64,000 nucleotides of DNA, taken from positions 62,001-126,000 of the forward strand of contig NZ_JAJHUO010000011.1 of assembly GCF_020859565.1 (NCBI RefSeq), given 5' to 3'. Made by a program: the position numbers and the translations under genes. Within the stretch, counting starts at the first letter, position 1, and each line of letters starts with the position of its first letter. Positions 57,206 through 64,000 of the stretch are shown piece by piece. The notes under the pieces were generated by a model, which had not been told where the DNA came from, did no database searches, and saw nothing but the letters and a program-made list of their open reading frames with translations. This DNA is from Saccharothrix luteola (GTDB lineage: Bacteria; Actinomycetota; Actinomycetes; Mycobacteriales; Pseudonocardiaceae).

Positions 57206-59506
57206 ATGACCGAGCGGGCAGCGGGAGGCGGTGTGGTGCCGCGGGCGCTGAGTTCGTTCGTCGGCCGCAAGGATCTGCTGGCCGAGCTGCGCCGGCGGAT
57301 GGGTGCCGCGCCGCTCATCACGCTCACCGGCGTGGGTGGCGGCGGCAAGACCCGGCTGGCGCTGGAACTCGCGGCGCAGGTGCACCGCGCTTACGACGAC
57401 GGCGTGCGGGTGGTCGAGCTGGCGTCCGCGCGCGGCGGCGACCCCGAGTTGTTGGCACAGGTGGTATTGAGCACCGTCGGCGTGCCCGACCAGGCGACCA
57501 CGACGCCGTTGGAGACGTTGGTCGACTACCTGCGGCCGCGGCAGGTGCTGCTGGTCCTGGACAACTGCGAGCACCTCGTGGAACCGGTGGCGCGGCTGGT
57601 CCGCGCGGTGCTCGGCGCCGCGCCCGGCGTGCGGGTCCTGGCCACCAGCCGGGCCCGGCTGCGGGTGCCCGGCGAGGTGCTGGTGATGGTGCCGCCGCTG
57701 GACGTGCCCGCCGAGGACGCGCCGCTCGACCTCGGCTACGAGTCCGTGGCGCTGCTGGTGGACCGGGCCGAGGCGAGCGTGCCGGGCTGGCGGGTCACGC
57801 CGGAGAACTGGCCGCACGTGGTGCGCGTGCTGCGCCGCGTGTCGGGCATCCCGCTGGCCATCGAGCAGGCCGTGGTGCGGATGCGGTCCATGCCGGTGTC
57901 CTTGCTGGCCGACCGGCTCGACGACGTGATGCGCGTGCTCACCGCCAACGACACCACCGCGGTCGAGCACCACCAGACCATGGCCGCGCTCATCGACTGG
58001 AGCCACGCCCACTGCACGCCCGCCGAACGCCTCCTGTGGGCGCGGTTGTCGGTGTTCGAGGGCGGGTTCAGCCTGACCGCGGCCGAGGACGTGTGCGCGG
58101 GCGGCGGACTGGCCGCCGACCAGGTCGCCGACGCGCTGGCCGGGCTGCTGGACAAGTCGATCGCGCTGCCGTCCGCCGACCGCAGCCGCTACCACCTGCT
58201 CGAACCGATCCGGCAGCACGGCGCGGCCGAGCTGCGGTCCGCCGGCGAGGTCGAGCACGTGCGGCAGCGGCACCAGGACTACTTCCGGCGCGAGGCGGCG
58301 CGGCTGGCCGCGTCGTTCGCCGGGCACAACGAGGCCGCGCTGCTCGCGGCGGTCGACGCCGACATGGCCAACCACCGCGTGGTGCTCAACGACCTGATCC
58401 GCAACCCCGACACCGCGCACGCCGGCCTCCTGATGAGCGTCGACCTGGCCCGCACCCGCTGGTACACCTACGCCGGTCGATTACCCGAAGAACGGCTGTG
58501 GCTGGGACGCGCGCTCGCCGCCACACCGCCGACCGCGGACCCGTTGCGGGCCAGTGCCATCGCCCTCGACGCGTGGATCGCGCTGTGCCTGGGCGTGGAG
58601 CGGGAGCTCGTCGCCCGACGGGTGGACGAGGCCGACGCCATGGCCCGCGAGGTGGGCGGGCCGGTGCCCGCGGTGACGTTCGTGCGCGGCGCGTACGCCG
58701 TGCTGGCGTTGGGCGCGGTCGACGGTGTCGAGTTGTTGCGGCAGGCGCACGAGGAGTTCGGCGCGCTCGGACCCGCGTTCGCGGTGGACCACCACCTCGC
58801 GCACATCATGCTGACCGTGTCGCTGGTGCTGCTCGGTTCCCGCGAGCAGGCCGAGCCCGCGGCGGAGGAGTTCTACGCCGAGTGCGAGCGGCTTGGCGCG
58901 CTGTGGGGCATCAGCTGGGCGCACTGGTGCCGCGGCGTGGTGCAGACGCGGTGGGGCGACCCGGTCGGCGCGCTGGACGTGCTGATGGAAGGCCTGCGGG
59001 TGCAGCGGGAGATCCGCGACAAGTGGGGTCCCCTGTGGTCGATCGAGGCCTTGGGGTGGGCGCACTCCCGGGCCGGTGACGGCTCCGCCGCCGCCCGGAT
59101 GCTGGGGCTGGCGCACGGGTTGCACCGGGTGACCGGTGTCCGGGTGGACGGTCTGGTGCCGTTCGCGTGGGTCACCGCGCAGGCCGTGGCGCGGGCCAAG
59201 GCGGTGCTCGGCGAGGACGAGTACGCGCGGGCGTACGCGGGCCCGGCGGAGTCGGTGGAGCAGGCGCTGGCCGTCGTGCTCGACGAGGTGCCGACGCCGG
59301 AGCCCGACCGCCGTCCGGGCGGCCTGACCCCGGCCGAGTGGAACGTGGCCAAGCTGGTCGGCGACGGGCTGTCCAACCCGGAGGTGGCCACCAGGCTGGT
59401 GATCTCGCCGGCGACCGTCCACACGCACCTGACCCGGATCTACCGCAAGCTCGAGATCAGCAGCCGCCACCAGCTGATCTCGCTCCTGGCGGGCATGGCC
59501 GACTAG
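57206..59506 (+). CDS. STAND ATPase regulator with LuxR-type helix-turn-helix
   Basis: 766 residues from ATG 57206 (ATG 57188 also possible). N-terminal AAA/NB-ARC ATPase: LSSFVGRKDLLAELRRRMGA, Walker A TGVGGGGKTR (42-50), Walker B VLLVLDNCEH, then GIPLAIEQAVVRMRSMPV. TPR-like helices follow, and a LuxR HTH ends it (LTPAEWNVAKLVGDGLSNPE, then VATRLVISPATVHTHLTRIY). These ATP-switching activators often control secretion or metabolism. It is divergent from the amylase gene with starts 195 bases apart, so the amylase is one possible target. It converges on merR 5 bases apart. Confidence 0.92.
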   Translation: MTERAAGGGVVPRALSSFVGRKDLLAELRRRMGAAPLITLTGVGGGGKTRLALELAAQVHRAYDDGVRVVELASARGGDPELLAQVVLSTVGVPDQATTTPLETLVDYLRPRQVLLVLDNCEHLVEPVARLVRAVLGAAPGVRVLATSRARLRVPGEVLVMVPPLDVPAEDAPLDLGYESVALLVDRAEASVPGWRVTPENWPHVVRVLRRVSGIPLAIEQAVVRMRSMPVSLLADRLDDVMRVLTANDTTAVEHHQTMAALIDWSHAHCTPAERLLWARLSVFEGGFSLTAAEDVCAGGGLAADQVADALAGLLDKSIALPSADRSRYHLLEPIRQHGAAELRSAGEVEHVRQRHQDYFRREAARLAASFAGHNEAALLAAVDADMANHRVVLNDLIRNPDTAHAGLLMSVDLARTRWYTYAGRLPEERLWLGRALAATPPTADPLRASAIALDAWIALCLGVERELVARRVDEADAMAREVGGPVPAVTFVRGAYAVLALGAVDGVELLRQAHEEFGALGPAFAVDHHLAHIMLTVSLVLLGSREQAEPAAEEFYAECERLGALWGISWAHWCRGVVQTRWGDPVGALDVLMEGLRVQREIRDKWGPLWSIEALGWAHSRAGDGSAAARMLGLAHGLHRVTGVRVDGLVPFAWVTAQAVARAKAVLGEDEYARAYAGPAESVEQALAVVLDEVPTPEPDRRPGGLTPAEWNVAKLVGDGLSNPEVATRLVISPATVHTHLTRIYRKLEISSRHQLISLLAGMAD

Positions 59507-59511
59507 AGCGG

Positions 59512-60297
59512 TCAGCGGGGATCCGTCCGGGGGATGTAGACGCCGGCGGCGCGGAGCTTGGTCTCGAAGAGCGTGGCCAGCCGTGCCGCGGCGGGCGTCC
59601 GCTCGTCGCCGTGGTGGGCGATCAGCGCGTACCGGGTCGCGGCGTCGGTGCGGGCTTGCAGGCCGGTCACGGTCTTCAGCAGCGCGGGGTCGGCGAGGTA
59701 GTGGTCGGCCGCGGCGGTGGCGAGCTCGTCGAGGCGGGGGTCGTCCGGGTCCCAGGCCGCGGCCTCGACCGCCCGCCGGGCCAGGGTGACGAGGCCGGGG
59801 TCCTCGATGGCGTGCTCGAACTGGGTGAGGTAGTCGTCGAAGCCCTCCGGGACCAGCGCCCGGGCCAGCACCCACCCCTCCCTCGTGGCCGCCACCTCCG
59901 CCGCCGGGAACCGGAGGTCGCGCATCCGCTCCAGCAGCGCGACCGCGCGGTCGGGCAGCAGCGCCCGGTCGCCGTCGGCGAGCCGGTGCAGCGTGTCGCG
60001 CCGCGTGGTCAACTCCTCGATCCGCTCGGTGAGCTGCCGCTCCACGTCCGCGAGCGCGGCGGTGAACCGCGCGGCGTCGGCGTCGAGCAGGGGTCCGATC
60101 CCGGCCAGCGGCACACCGGCGGCGGCCAGCGTCCGGACCTGCACCAGCCGCAACAGCTCGGCCGAGCCGTACCTGCGGTAGCCGGAGCCGTCGCGTTCGG
60201 GCTCCTCGACCAGGCCGAGCTTGTGGTAGTGCCGCACCGCCTTCACCGTGACGCCGACGAACGCCGCCGCCTGCCCGATCGTGACCCCGTTCCTCAT
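59512..60297 (-). CDS. MerR family transcriptional regulator
   Basis: 261 residues from ATG 60297. MerR HTH: GVTIGQAAAFVGVTVKAVRH, YHKLGLVEEPERDGSGYRRY, LVQVRTLAAAGVPLAGIGPL, a long coiled-coil helix (ERQLTERIEELTTRRDTLH) and a C-terminal domain of about 140 residues rich in Ala/Asp that may bind a ligand. It starts 4 bases after the serine-hydrolase stop on the same strand, so the two are one operon. Confidence 0.92.
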   Translation of the reverse strand: MRNGVTIGQAAAFVGVTVKAVRHYHKLGLVEEPERDGSGYRRYGSAELLRLVQVRTLAAAGVPLAGIGPLLDADAARFTAALADVERQLTERIEELTTRRDTLHRLADGDRALLPDRAVALLERMRDLRFPAAEVAATREGWVLARALVPEGFDDYLTQFEHAIEDPGLVTLARRAVEAAAWDPDDPRLDELATAAADHYLADPALLKTVTGLQARTDAATRYALIAHHGDERTPAAARLATLFETKLRAAGVYIPRTDPR

Positions 60298-60301
60298 CCG
60301 C

Positions 60302-61468
60302 TCAGCCTGCCTTGTGGTCCGCGTCGGCCCGCACGCCGCCGAACACCTCGTCGACGAGCCGTCGCTGGGCGTCCCGGAACGCGGTGGCGATGGACAGGTC
60401 GGCGTCGTCGACGCAGTTCAGCGCGGCGGTCAGGGTCCTGCTGCCGTCGGGGGTGGCGCACATCAGCGCCGCGTGGCCGATGGCGGCGCCGTTGTGGCAG
60501 ATGACGGTGCCGCCACCGGTCGTGGTCAGCACGAACACGCCCAGGCCGTAGTCCATGTCCGGGATGCCCGTCGGGTGCGGCGCGCACATCTCGGCCAGCA
60601 GCGCGGCCGGCAGGAGTTCGCCGCCCAGCAGCGCGGAGAAGAACGTGTGGAGGTCCCGGGTGGTCGAGATCATGTCGCCGCCGCTGGAGATCCAGGACGG
60701 GTTCTGGCGGGTGACGTCGACCGTCTTGCGCTCGCCCCCGTCCACGTAGCGGTAGTAGGCGTGGGCGTGCGGCTCGGGGATCTCCGGCGAGGCGTCCGGC
60801 ACCGCGGTACCCGTCAGCCCGAGCGGGCCCAGGACGTGTCGCCGCAGCTCCTCGGCGACCGGGCGGCCGGTGACGTGCTCGATCAGCAGCCGGGCCAGCA
60901 CGTAGTTGGTGTTGGAGTAGCTCCAGCCCGTGCCCGGTTCGAACCGCGCCGGCTTGGCCAACGCCGGCGCCACCAGGTCACGCGGCCGGTAGGTCGTGAA
61001 CCGGTTGGTCAGCCACTCCTGACCCGTGGGGCCGTAGGCGATGGGGATGCCCGGCACGATCGTGCCGTCGGCGTCGACCTCGCCGCTGAAGTTGAACAGC
61101 CCGCTGGTGTGCTGCAACAACATCCGCACCGTGATGCGCCCGTCCAGCCCGAACCCGGGCAGGTGGTGCGCCGCCGGGGTGTCCAGCCCGATCTCGCCCT
61201 CGGCCACCAACCGCAGCACCAGGGTCGCGATGAAGGTCTTGGTGTTGCTGCCGATCCGGACGTGCCCGTTCGTCGGCGGCGTCGCGGTGCCGCCCAGCTC
61301 GGCCGCCCCGGCGCTGCCGACCCACTCGCCGCGCTCGTCGTTCACGCGCAGTGACACGCCGAGGAAACCGGAGTCGACGATCTCCGCGATCGCCTTCCGC
61401 AGCTCCGGGCGATCGTGCGCGGCGGTCCGCGGGGTGCTGGTGTCCTGGCCGGAAAGGGTGGTGTGCAT
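60302..61468 (-). CDS. Serine hydrolase of the beta-lactamase/PBP4-like (class C) family
   Basis: 388 residues from ATG 61468. The SxxK motif is RIGSNTKTF (Ser74, Lys77), the YxN motif is SYSNTNY, and a late HNGAAIGHAALM segment stands where KTG/HxG is expected. No signal peptide is apparent, so it may be cytoplasmic. Family members are D-aminopeptidases, esterases or DD-peptidases; no resistance claim is made. It is upstream of, and co-transcribed with, merR. Confidence 0.9.
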   Translation of the reverse strand: MHTTLSGQDTSTPRTAAHDRPELRKAIAEIVDSGFLGVSLRVNDERGEWVGSAGAAELGGTATPPTNGHVRIGSNTKTFIATLVLRLVAEGEIGLDTPAAHHLPGFGLDGRITVRMLLQHTSGLFNFSGEVDADGTIVPGIPIAYGPTGQEWLTNRFTTYRPRDLVAPALAKPARFEPGTGWSYSNTNYVLARLLIEHVTGRPVAEELRRHVLGPLGLTGTAVPDASPEIPEPHAHAYYRYVDGGERKTVDVTRQNPSWISSGGDMISTTRDLHTFFSALLGGELLPAALLAEMCAPHPTGIPDMDYGLGVFVLTTTGGGTVICHNGAAIGHAALMCATPDGSRTLTAALNCVDDADLSIATAFRDAQRRLVDEVFGGVRADADHKAG

Positions 61469-61534
61469 GGTGGTCCGCTCCTGTGGTCCCGCTGTTCCCG
61501 GTCGGCGTCGTGCCGCTGCGACGAGCCTGCACCC

Positions 61535-61547
61535 TGACCTCGGGTCA
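61535..61547. promoter_or_regulatory. Candidate MerR operator
   Basis: TGACC-TCG-GGTCA, a perfect palindrome 67 bases upstream of the serine hydrolase start. On the coding strand TTGACC overlaps its left part and could be a -35 box, as in MerR-type promoters. Confidence 0.45.
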
Positions 61548-61703
61548 ACCTCCGCCATGATCCAGATCACACCGGCGCACGCCTTGTCCCCCGCGCGAGC
61601 TACACGCGGATGTCCACCGCGCGGTGATGATCCGACGACGCCGGCTCCGTAGCGTCCGTCCGGTCCTCGGCCGAACGGTCGTGGACCGGACGGAGGAGTC
61701 TTC

Positions 61704-62540
61704 ATGCGCCTGCTACTGCAATTCCTGGCCGTCGCCGCGGTCGCCCTGGTCGGCAGCCAGGGCGCCGCCGCCGCGCAGGGCAACCCCTGGCTCACGCTGA
61801 CGATCGGCATCGCGACCGCCGTGCTCGCCGTGGTCGTCTACACGTGGGTGGTGCGGCGCACCGAGCGCCGCGCGCCCGTGGAGTTGGCCCGCAGCGGCGC
61901 GATCGGCGCGACCGGTCGGGGGCTGCTGATCGGTGTCGCGATGTGCGGGGCCGTCATCGCCAACATCGCGTGGCTCGGCGGCTACTCGGTCGCCGGCCTG
62001 GGCTCGGTGACGGGAATGCTGGCGTTGGTCGGCTTCATGGCCGCCGCCGCCGTGACCGAGGAACTGCTCTTCCGCGGCGTCCTGTTCCGGATCGTCGAGG
62101 AACGCACCGGCACGTGGATCGCGCTGCTGCTGACCGGCGTGGTGTTCGGCCTGGCGCACATGGCCAACCCGAACGCGAGCCTCTGGGGCGCGACCGCCAT
62201 CGCGATCGGGGCGGGCTTCATGCTCGCCGCCGCCTACGCCGCCACCCGCACCCTGTGGCTGCCGATCGGGCTGCACTTCGGCTGGAACTTCGCCCTCGCG
62301 GGCATCTTCGCCGCCGAGGTCTCGGGCAACGACACGACGGAGGGCCTGCTGGACTCGACGCTCTCGGGTCCGACCCTGCTCTCCGGCGGCGACTTCGGCC
62401 CCGAGGCGAGCGGGTACGCCGTGGCGTCCGGCGCGCTGCTGACGGTCGCGTTCCTGTGGCTGGCCCGCCGTCGCGGCCACATCGTCCCCCGCCGCCGCCG
62501 CGCGGACCGCGACCTCGCGCCAGCTACGCTCGCCGGGTGA
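61704..62540 (+). CDS. CPBP family intramembrane metalloprotease
   Basis: 278 residues from ATG 61704 (GGAGGAG upstream). About 7 hydrophobic segments; CPBP motifs are TEELLFRGVLF (Glu119, Glu120, Arg124), GVVFGLAHM and GLHFGWNFALA. Such proteases cleave within membranes or protect against bacteriocins. The start of the sensor kinase overlaps its stop as GTGA, so protease and two-component system are co-expressed. Confidence 0.92.
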   Translation: MRLLLQFLAVAAVALVGSQGAAAAQGNPWLTLTIGIATAVLAVVVYTWVVRRTERRAPVELARSGAIGATGRGLLIGVAMCGAVIANIAWLGGYSVAGLGSVTGMLALVGFMAAAAVTEELLFRGVLFRIVEERTGTWIALLLTGVVFGLAHMANPNASLWGATAIAIGAGFMLAAAYAATRTLWLPIGLHFGWNFALAGIFAAEVSGNDTTEGLLDSTLSGPTLLSGGDFGPEASGYAVASGALLTVAFLWLARRRGHIVPRRRRADRDLAPATLAG

Positions 62541-63685
62541 TCGACGTCCGCGCGGTGGGGGACCTGTGGCGGCGGTCCGACGTCGTGGTGCGGGACCTCC
62601 CGTTCGCCCTGCTGCTCGCCGCCACGGCGTTCCTGCCGGGGCTGAACAACTACGGGACCCAGCTCGGCGCCCTCCCGCACCGCCCGTTCGAGGCCCTGAC
62701 CGTCGTGGTGATCGCGCTCGAATCCCTCCCGCTGGCCGTGCGCCGGCGGTGGCCGGCCGTCTGCCTCGTCCTGGTGTCGCTCGGCTTCGCGGTCGACCAG
62801 CTCCGCGGCTACCACACCGTGGCGGGCACCGCGCTGCCCATCGCGCTGATCAGCGCGGGCGCCCACCTGGCACACCACCGGTGGACCGCCGCCGTGCTGC
62901 TGTCCGCGGCGTACGTGCCGCTGGCGGTGGCCGTCGAACGGCTCGCGCCGGGCGAGGGGGTGGTCGGGCTCACGACGTTCTACCTCACGCTGGCCATCGC
63001 GTGGGGCGTCGGGTCGTGGCTGCGGCTGTCCCGGGTGGCCGAGGCCGAACGCCGCCGCCACGTCGCCGAGACCACCCGCCTCGCCGAACGCACGCGCATC
63101 GCGCGCGAGCTTCACGACGTCGTGACCCACCACGTGACGGCGATGGTCGTGCAGGCCGAATCCGCGCGTTACCTGACCGCCTCACCCGAACGCCTCGACC
63201 AGGCGCTCGACGCCGTGACCGACACCGGCCGCCGGGCCATCGGCGACCTGCGGCACCTGCTCGACCTGCTGAACCCCGGCCACGACCCGGACCCGGGCAC
63301 GCAGCCCGTCGGCGAACTGCGCGCCCTCGTCGAGCAGACCCGGCTGGCCGGCCAACCGGTCGAGTTCAGCCAGGAGGGCCGCCCGCCCGAGGAGACCGGC
63401 AGCGCCGAGGTCGCCGCCTACCGGGTCGTGCAGGAGGCGCTGACGAACGCGCTCAAGCACGCGCACGGCAGCCGCACCGTCGTCAACGTGCTGCACGGCG
63501 AGGAGGAGATCACCGTGGAGGTGACCACCGAAGGCCCCCGCACCCCGTCGCCGGGCGGGAGCGGGCGCGGCCTGACCGGGTTGCGCGACCGGGTCGGCGT
63601 GCTCGGCGGCCGGTTCGACGCGCGCGGGCGACCCGGTGGCGGCTTCGTCGTCCAGGCCAGCATCCCGGCGGGCAGGCCGTCGTGA
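62537..63685 (+). CDS. NarL-type sensor histidine kinase
   Basis: 382 residues from GTG 62537. Five or so membrane segments (25-160), then the HisKA_3 dimerisation helix with RIARELHDVVTHHVTAMV (His193) and a HATPase part with EALTNALKHAHGS and GRGLTGLRDRVGVLGG. It autophosphorylates and passes the phosphate to the next gene product. Stimulus unknown; the membrane-embedded sensor and the coupled CPBP gene suggest an envelope signal. Confidence 0.93.
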   Translation: MIDVRAVGDLWRRSDVVVRDLPFALLLAATAFLPGLNNYGTQLGALPHRPFEALTVVVIALESLPLAVRRRWPAVCLVLVSLGFAVDQLRGYHTVAGTALPIALISAGAHLAHHRWTAAVLLSAAYVPLAVAVERLAPGEGVVGLTTFYLTLAIAWGVGSWLRLSRVAEAERRRHVAETTRLAERTRIARELHDVVTHHVTAMVVQAESARYLTASPERLDQALDAVTDTGRRAIGDLRHLLDLLNPGHDPDPGTQPVGELRALVEQTRLAGQPVEFSQEGRPPEETGSAEVAAYRVVQEALTNALKHAHGSRTVVNVLHGEEEITVEVTTEGPRTPSPGGSGRGLTGLRDRVGVLGGRFDARGRPGGGFVVQASIPAGRPS

Positions 63686-64000
63686 CCGCCCCGATCCGGG
63701 TCCTGGTCTGCGACGACCAGGCACTCATCCGCACCGGCTTCGCGACGATCATCGACGCCCAGCCCGACCTCGAGGTGGTCGGCGAGTGCGGTGACGGGCG
63801 GACCGCGGTCGACCTCGCCGCCCGCCTGCGCCCCGACGTGGTGGTGATGGACGTGCGGATGCCCGTCCTCGACGGCATCAAGGCCACCCGCCTGCTGGCC
63901 GGCGCCGGCGTGGCCGATCCCGTCAAGGTGCTCGTGGTGACGACGTTCAACCTCGACGAGTACGTGTACGAGGCGCTGCGCGCGGGAGCGGGCGGGTTCC
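63682..64000 (+). CDS. NarL-type response regulator, N-terminal part (runs off the window)
   Basis: 106 residues are visible from GTG 63682, overlapping the kinase stop by 4 bases. Receiver domain: IRVLVCDDQALIRTGF with the acidic pair, phosphoacceptor Asp57 in VVVMDVRMPVLDG, VTTFNLDEYV and the start of LRAGAGGF. The DNA-binding LuxR HTH would lie beyond the window. It pairs with the upstream kinase. Confidence 0.93.
   Translation, partial: MTAPIRVLVCDDQALIRTGFATIIDAQPDLEVVGECGDGRTAVDLAARLRPDVVVMDVRMPVLDGIKATRLLAGAGVADPVKVLVVTTFNLDEYVYEALRAGAGGF

Noticed and set aside
1-64000. Search by eye for tRNA, rRNA, CRISPR arrays, insertion sequence ends and oriC/DnaA-box clusters.
   Set aside because: Nothing convincing; short palindromes and repeats found are better read as operators or terminators.

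Overview
The window is very GC-rich, gene-dense DNA from an actinobacterium. The evidence is rbpA (24411-24755), actinobacterial-style separate Lnt and polyprenol-phosphate mannosyltransferase genes, Ku/LigD end joining, AfsR-type regulators, and frequent GTG starts with 4-base start/stop overlaps. A calerythrin-like EF-hand protein and the general gene style suggest Pseudonocardiales (Saccharothrix/Actinosynnema/Saccharopolyspora relatives), but the genus cannot be proved from the window. I see no rRNA, tRNA, CRISPR array, insertion sequence or oriC.

Layout. 1-5.4 kb: the end of a VOC protein, a GT2 glycosyltransferase, an empty 0.8 kb stretch, a TetR/hypothetical operon, a complete tyrosine recombinase, and a small secreted protein. 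The hypothetical gene and the secreted gene each appear frameshifted. 5.4-9.6 kb: a non-homologous end-joining cluster with two Ku genes, a LigD phosphoesterase-ligase and a separately encoded LigD-type polymerase. 9.6-24 kb: mixed housekeeping and regulatory genes (AfsR-like STAND regulator, PPOX oxidoreductase, GNAT, VOC, GGDEF/EAL, GDPD, Atg22-like transporter, PadR, Rrf2, RidA, thymidine kinase, XRE-cupin, NUDIX). 24.3-29.8 kb: rbpA with a sigma-R-type promoter, ppm1/lnt, an MrcB-like/DUF3883 protein, PspC, and TetR and GntR regulators.

30.4-47.2 kb is the most distinctive part. It holds a tight six-gene operon (kdd, YtcJ-like amidohydrolase, a TIR-domain/sigma-region-4 fusion, kamD, kamE, kal) for the 3,5-diaminohexanoate route of lysine degradation. 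Next to it lie a TctABC tripartite transporter and a CitA/CitB-type two-component system. The first enzyme, lysine 2,3-aminomutase (kamA), lies 9 kb away, past a GH13/flavin-oxidoreductase pair, a calerythrin-like protein and fxsA. An 11-base motif is shared by the upstream regions of kamA and kdd. The cleavage enzyme Kce is not in the window.

47.3-59.5 kb: a cytochrome P450, a secreted Gly-rich protein, a PfkB kinase containing a 12-G run, a LacI regulator, a secreted 997-residue alpha-amylase with two starch-binding modules, a small secreted protein and a second STAND regulator. Repeats built on GCAAGG lie upstream of lacI, the amylase and the secreted protein, which suggests a LacI-controlled starch regulon. 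59.5-64 kb: MerR plus a serine hydrolase, and a CPBP membrane protease translationally coupled to a NarL-type two-component system that runs off the window end.
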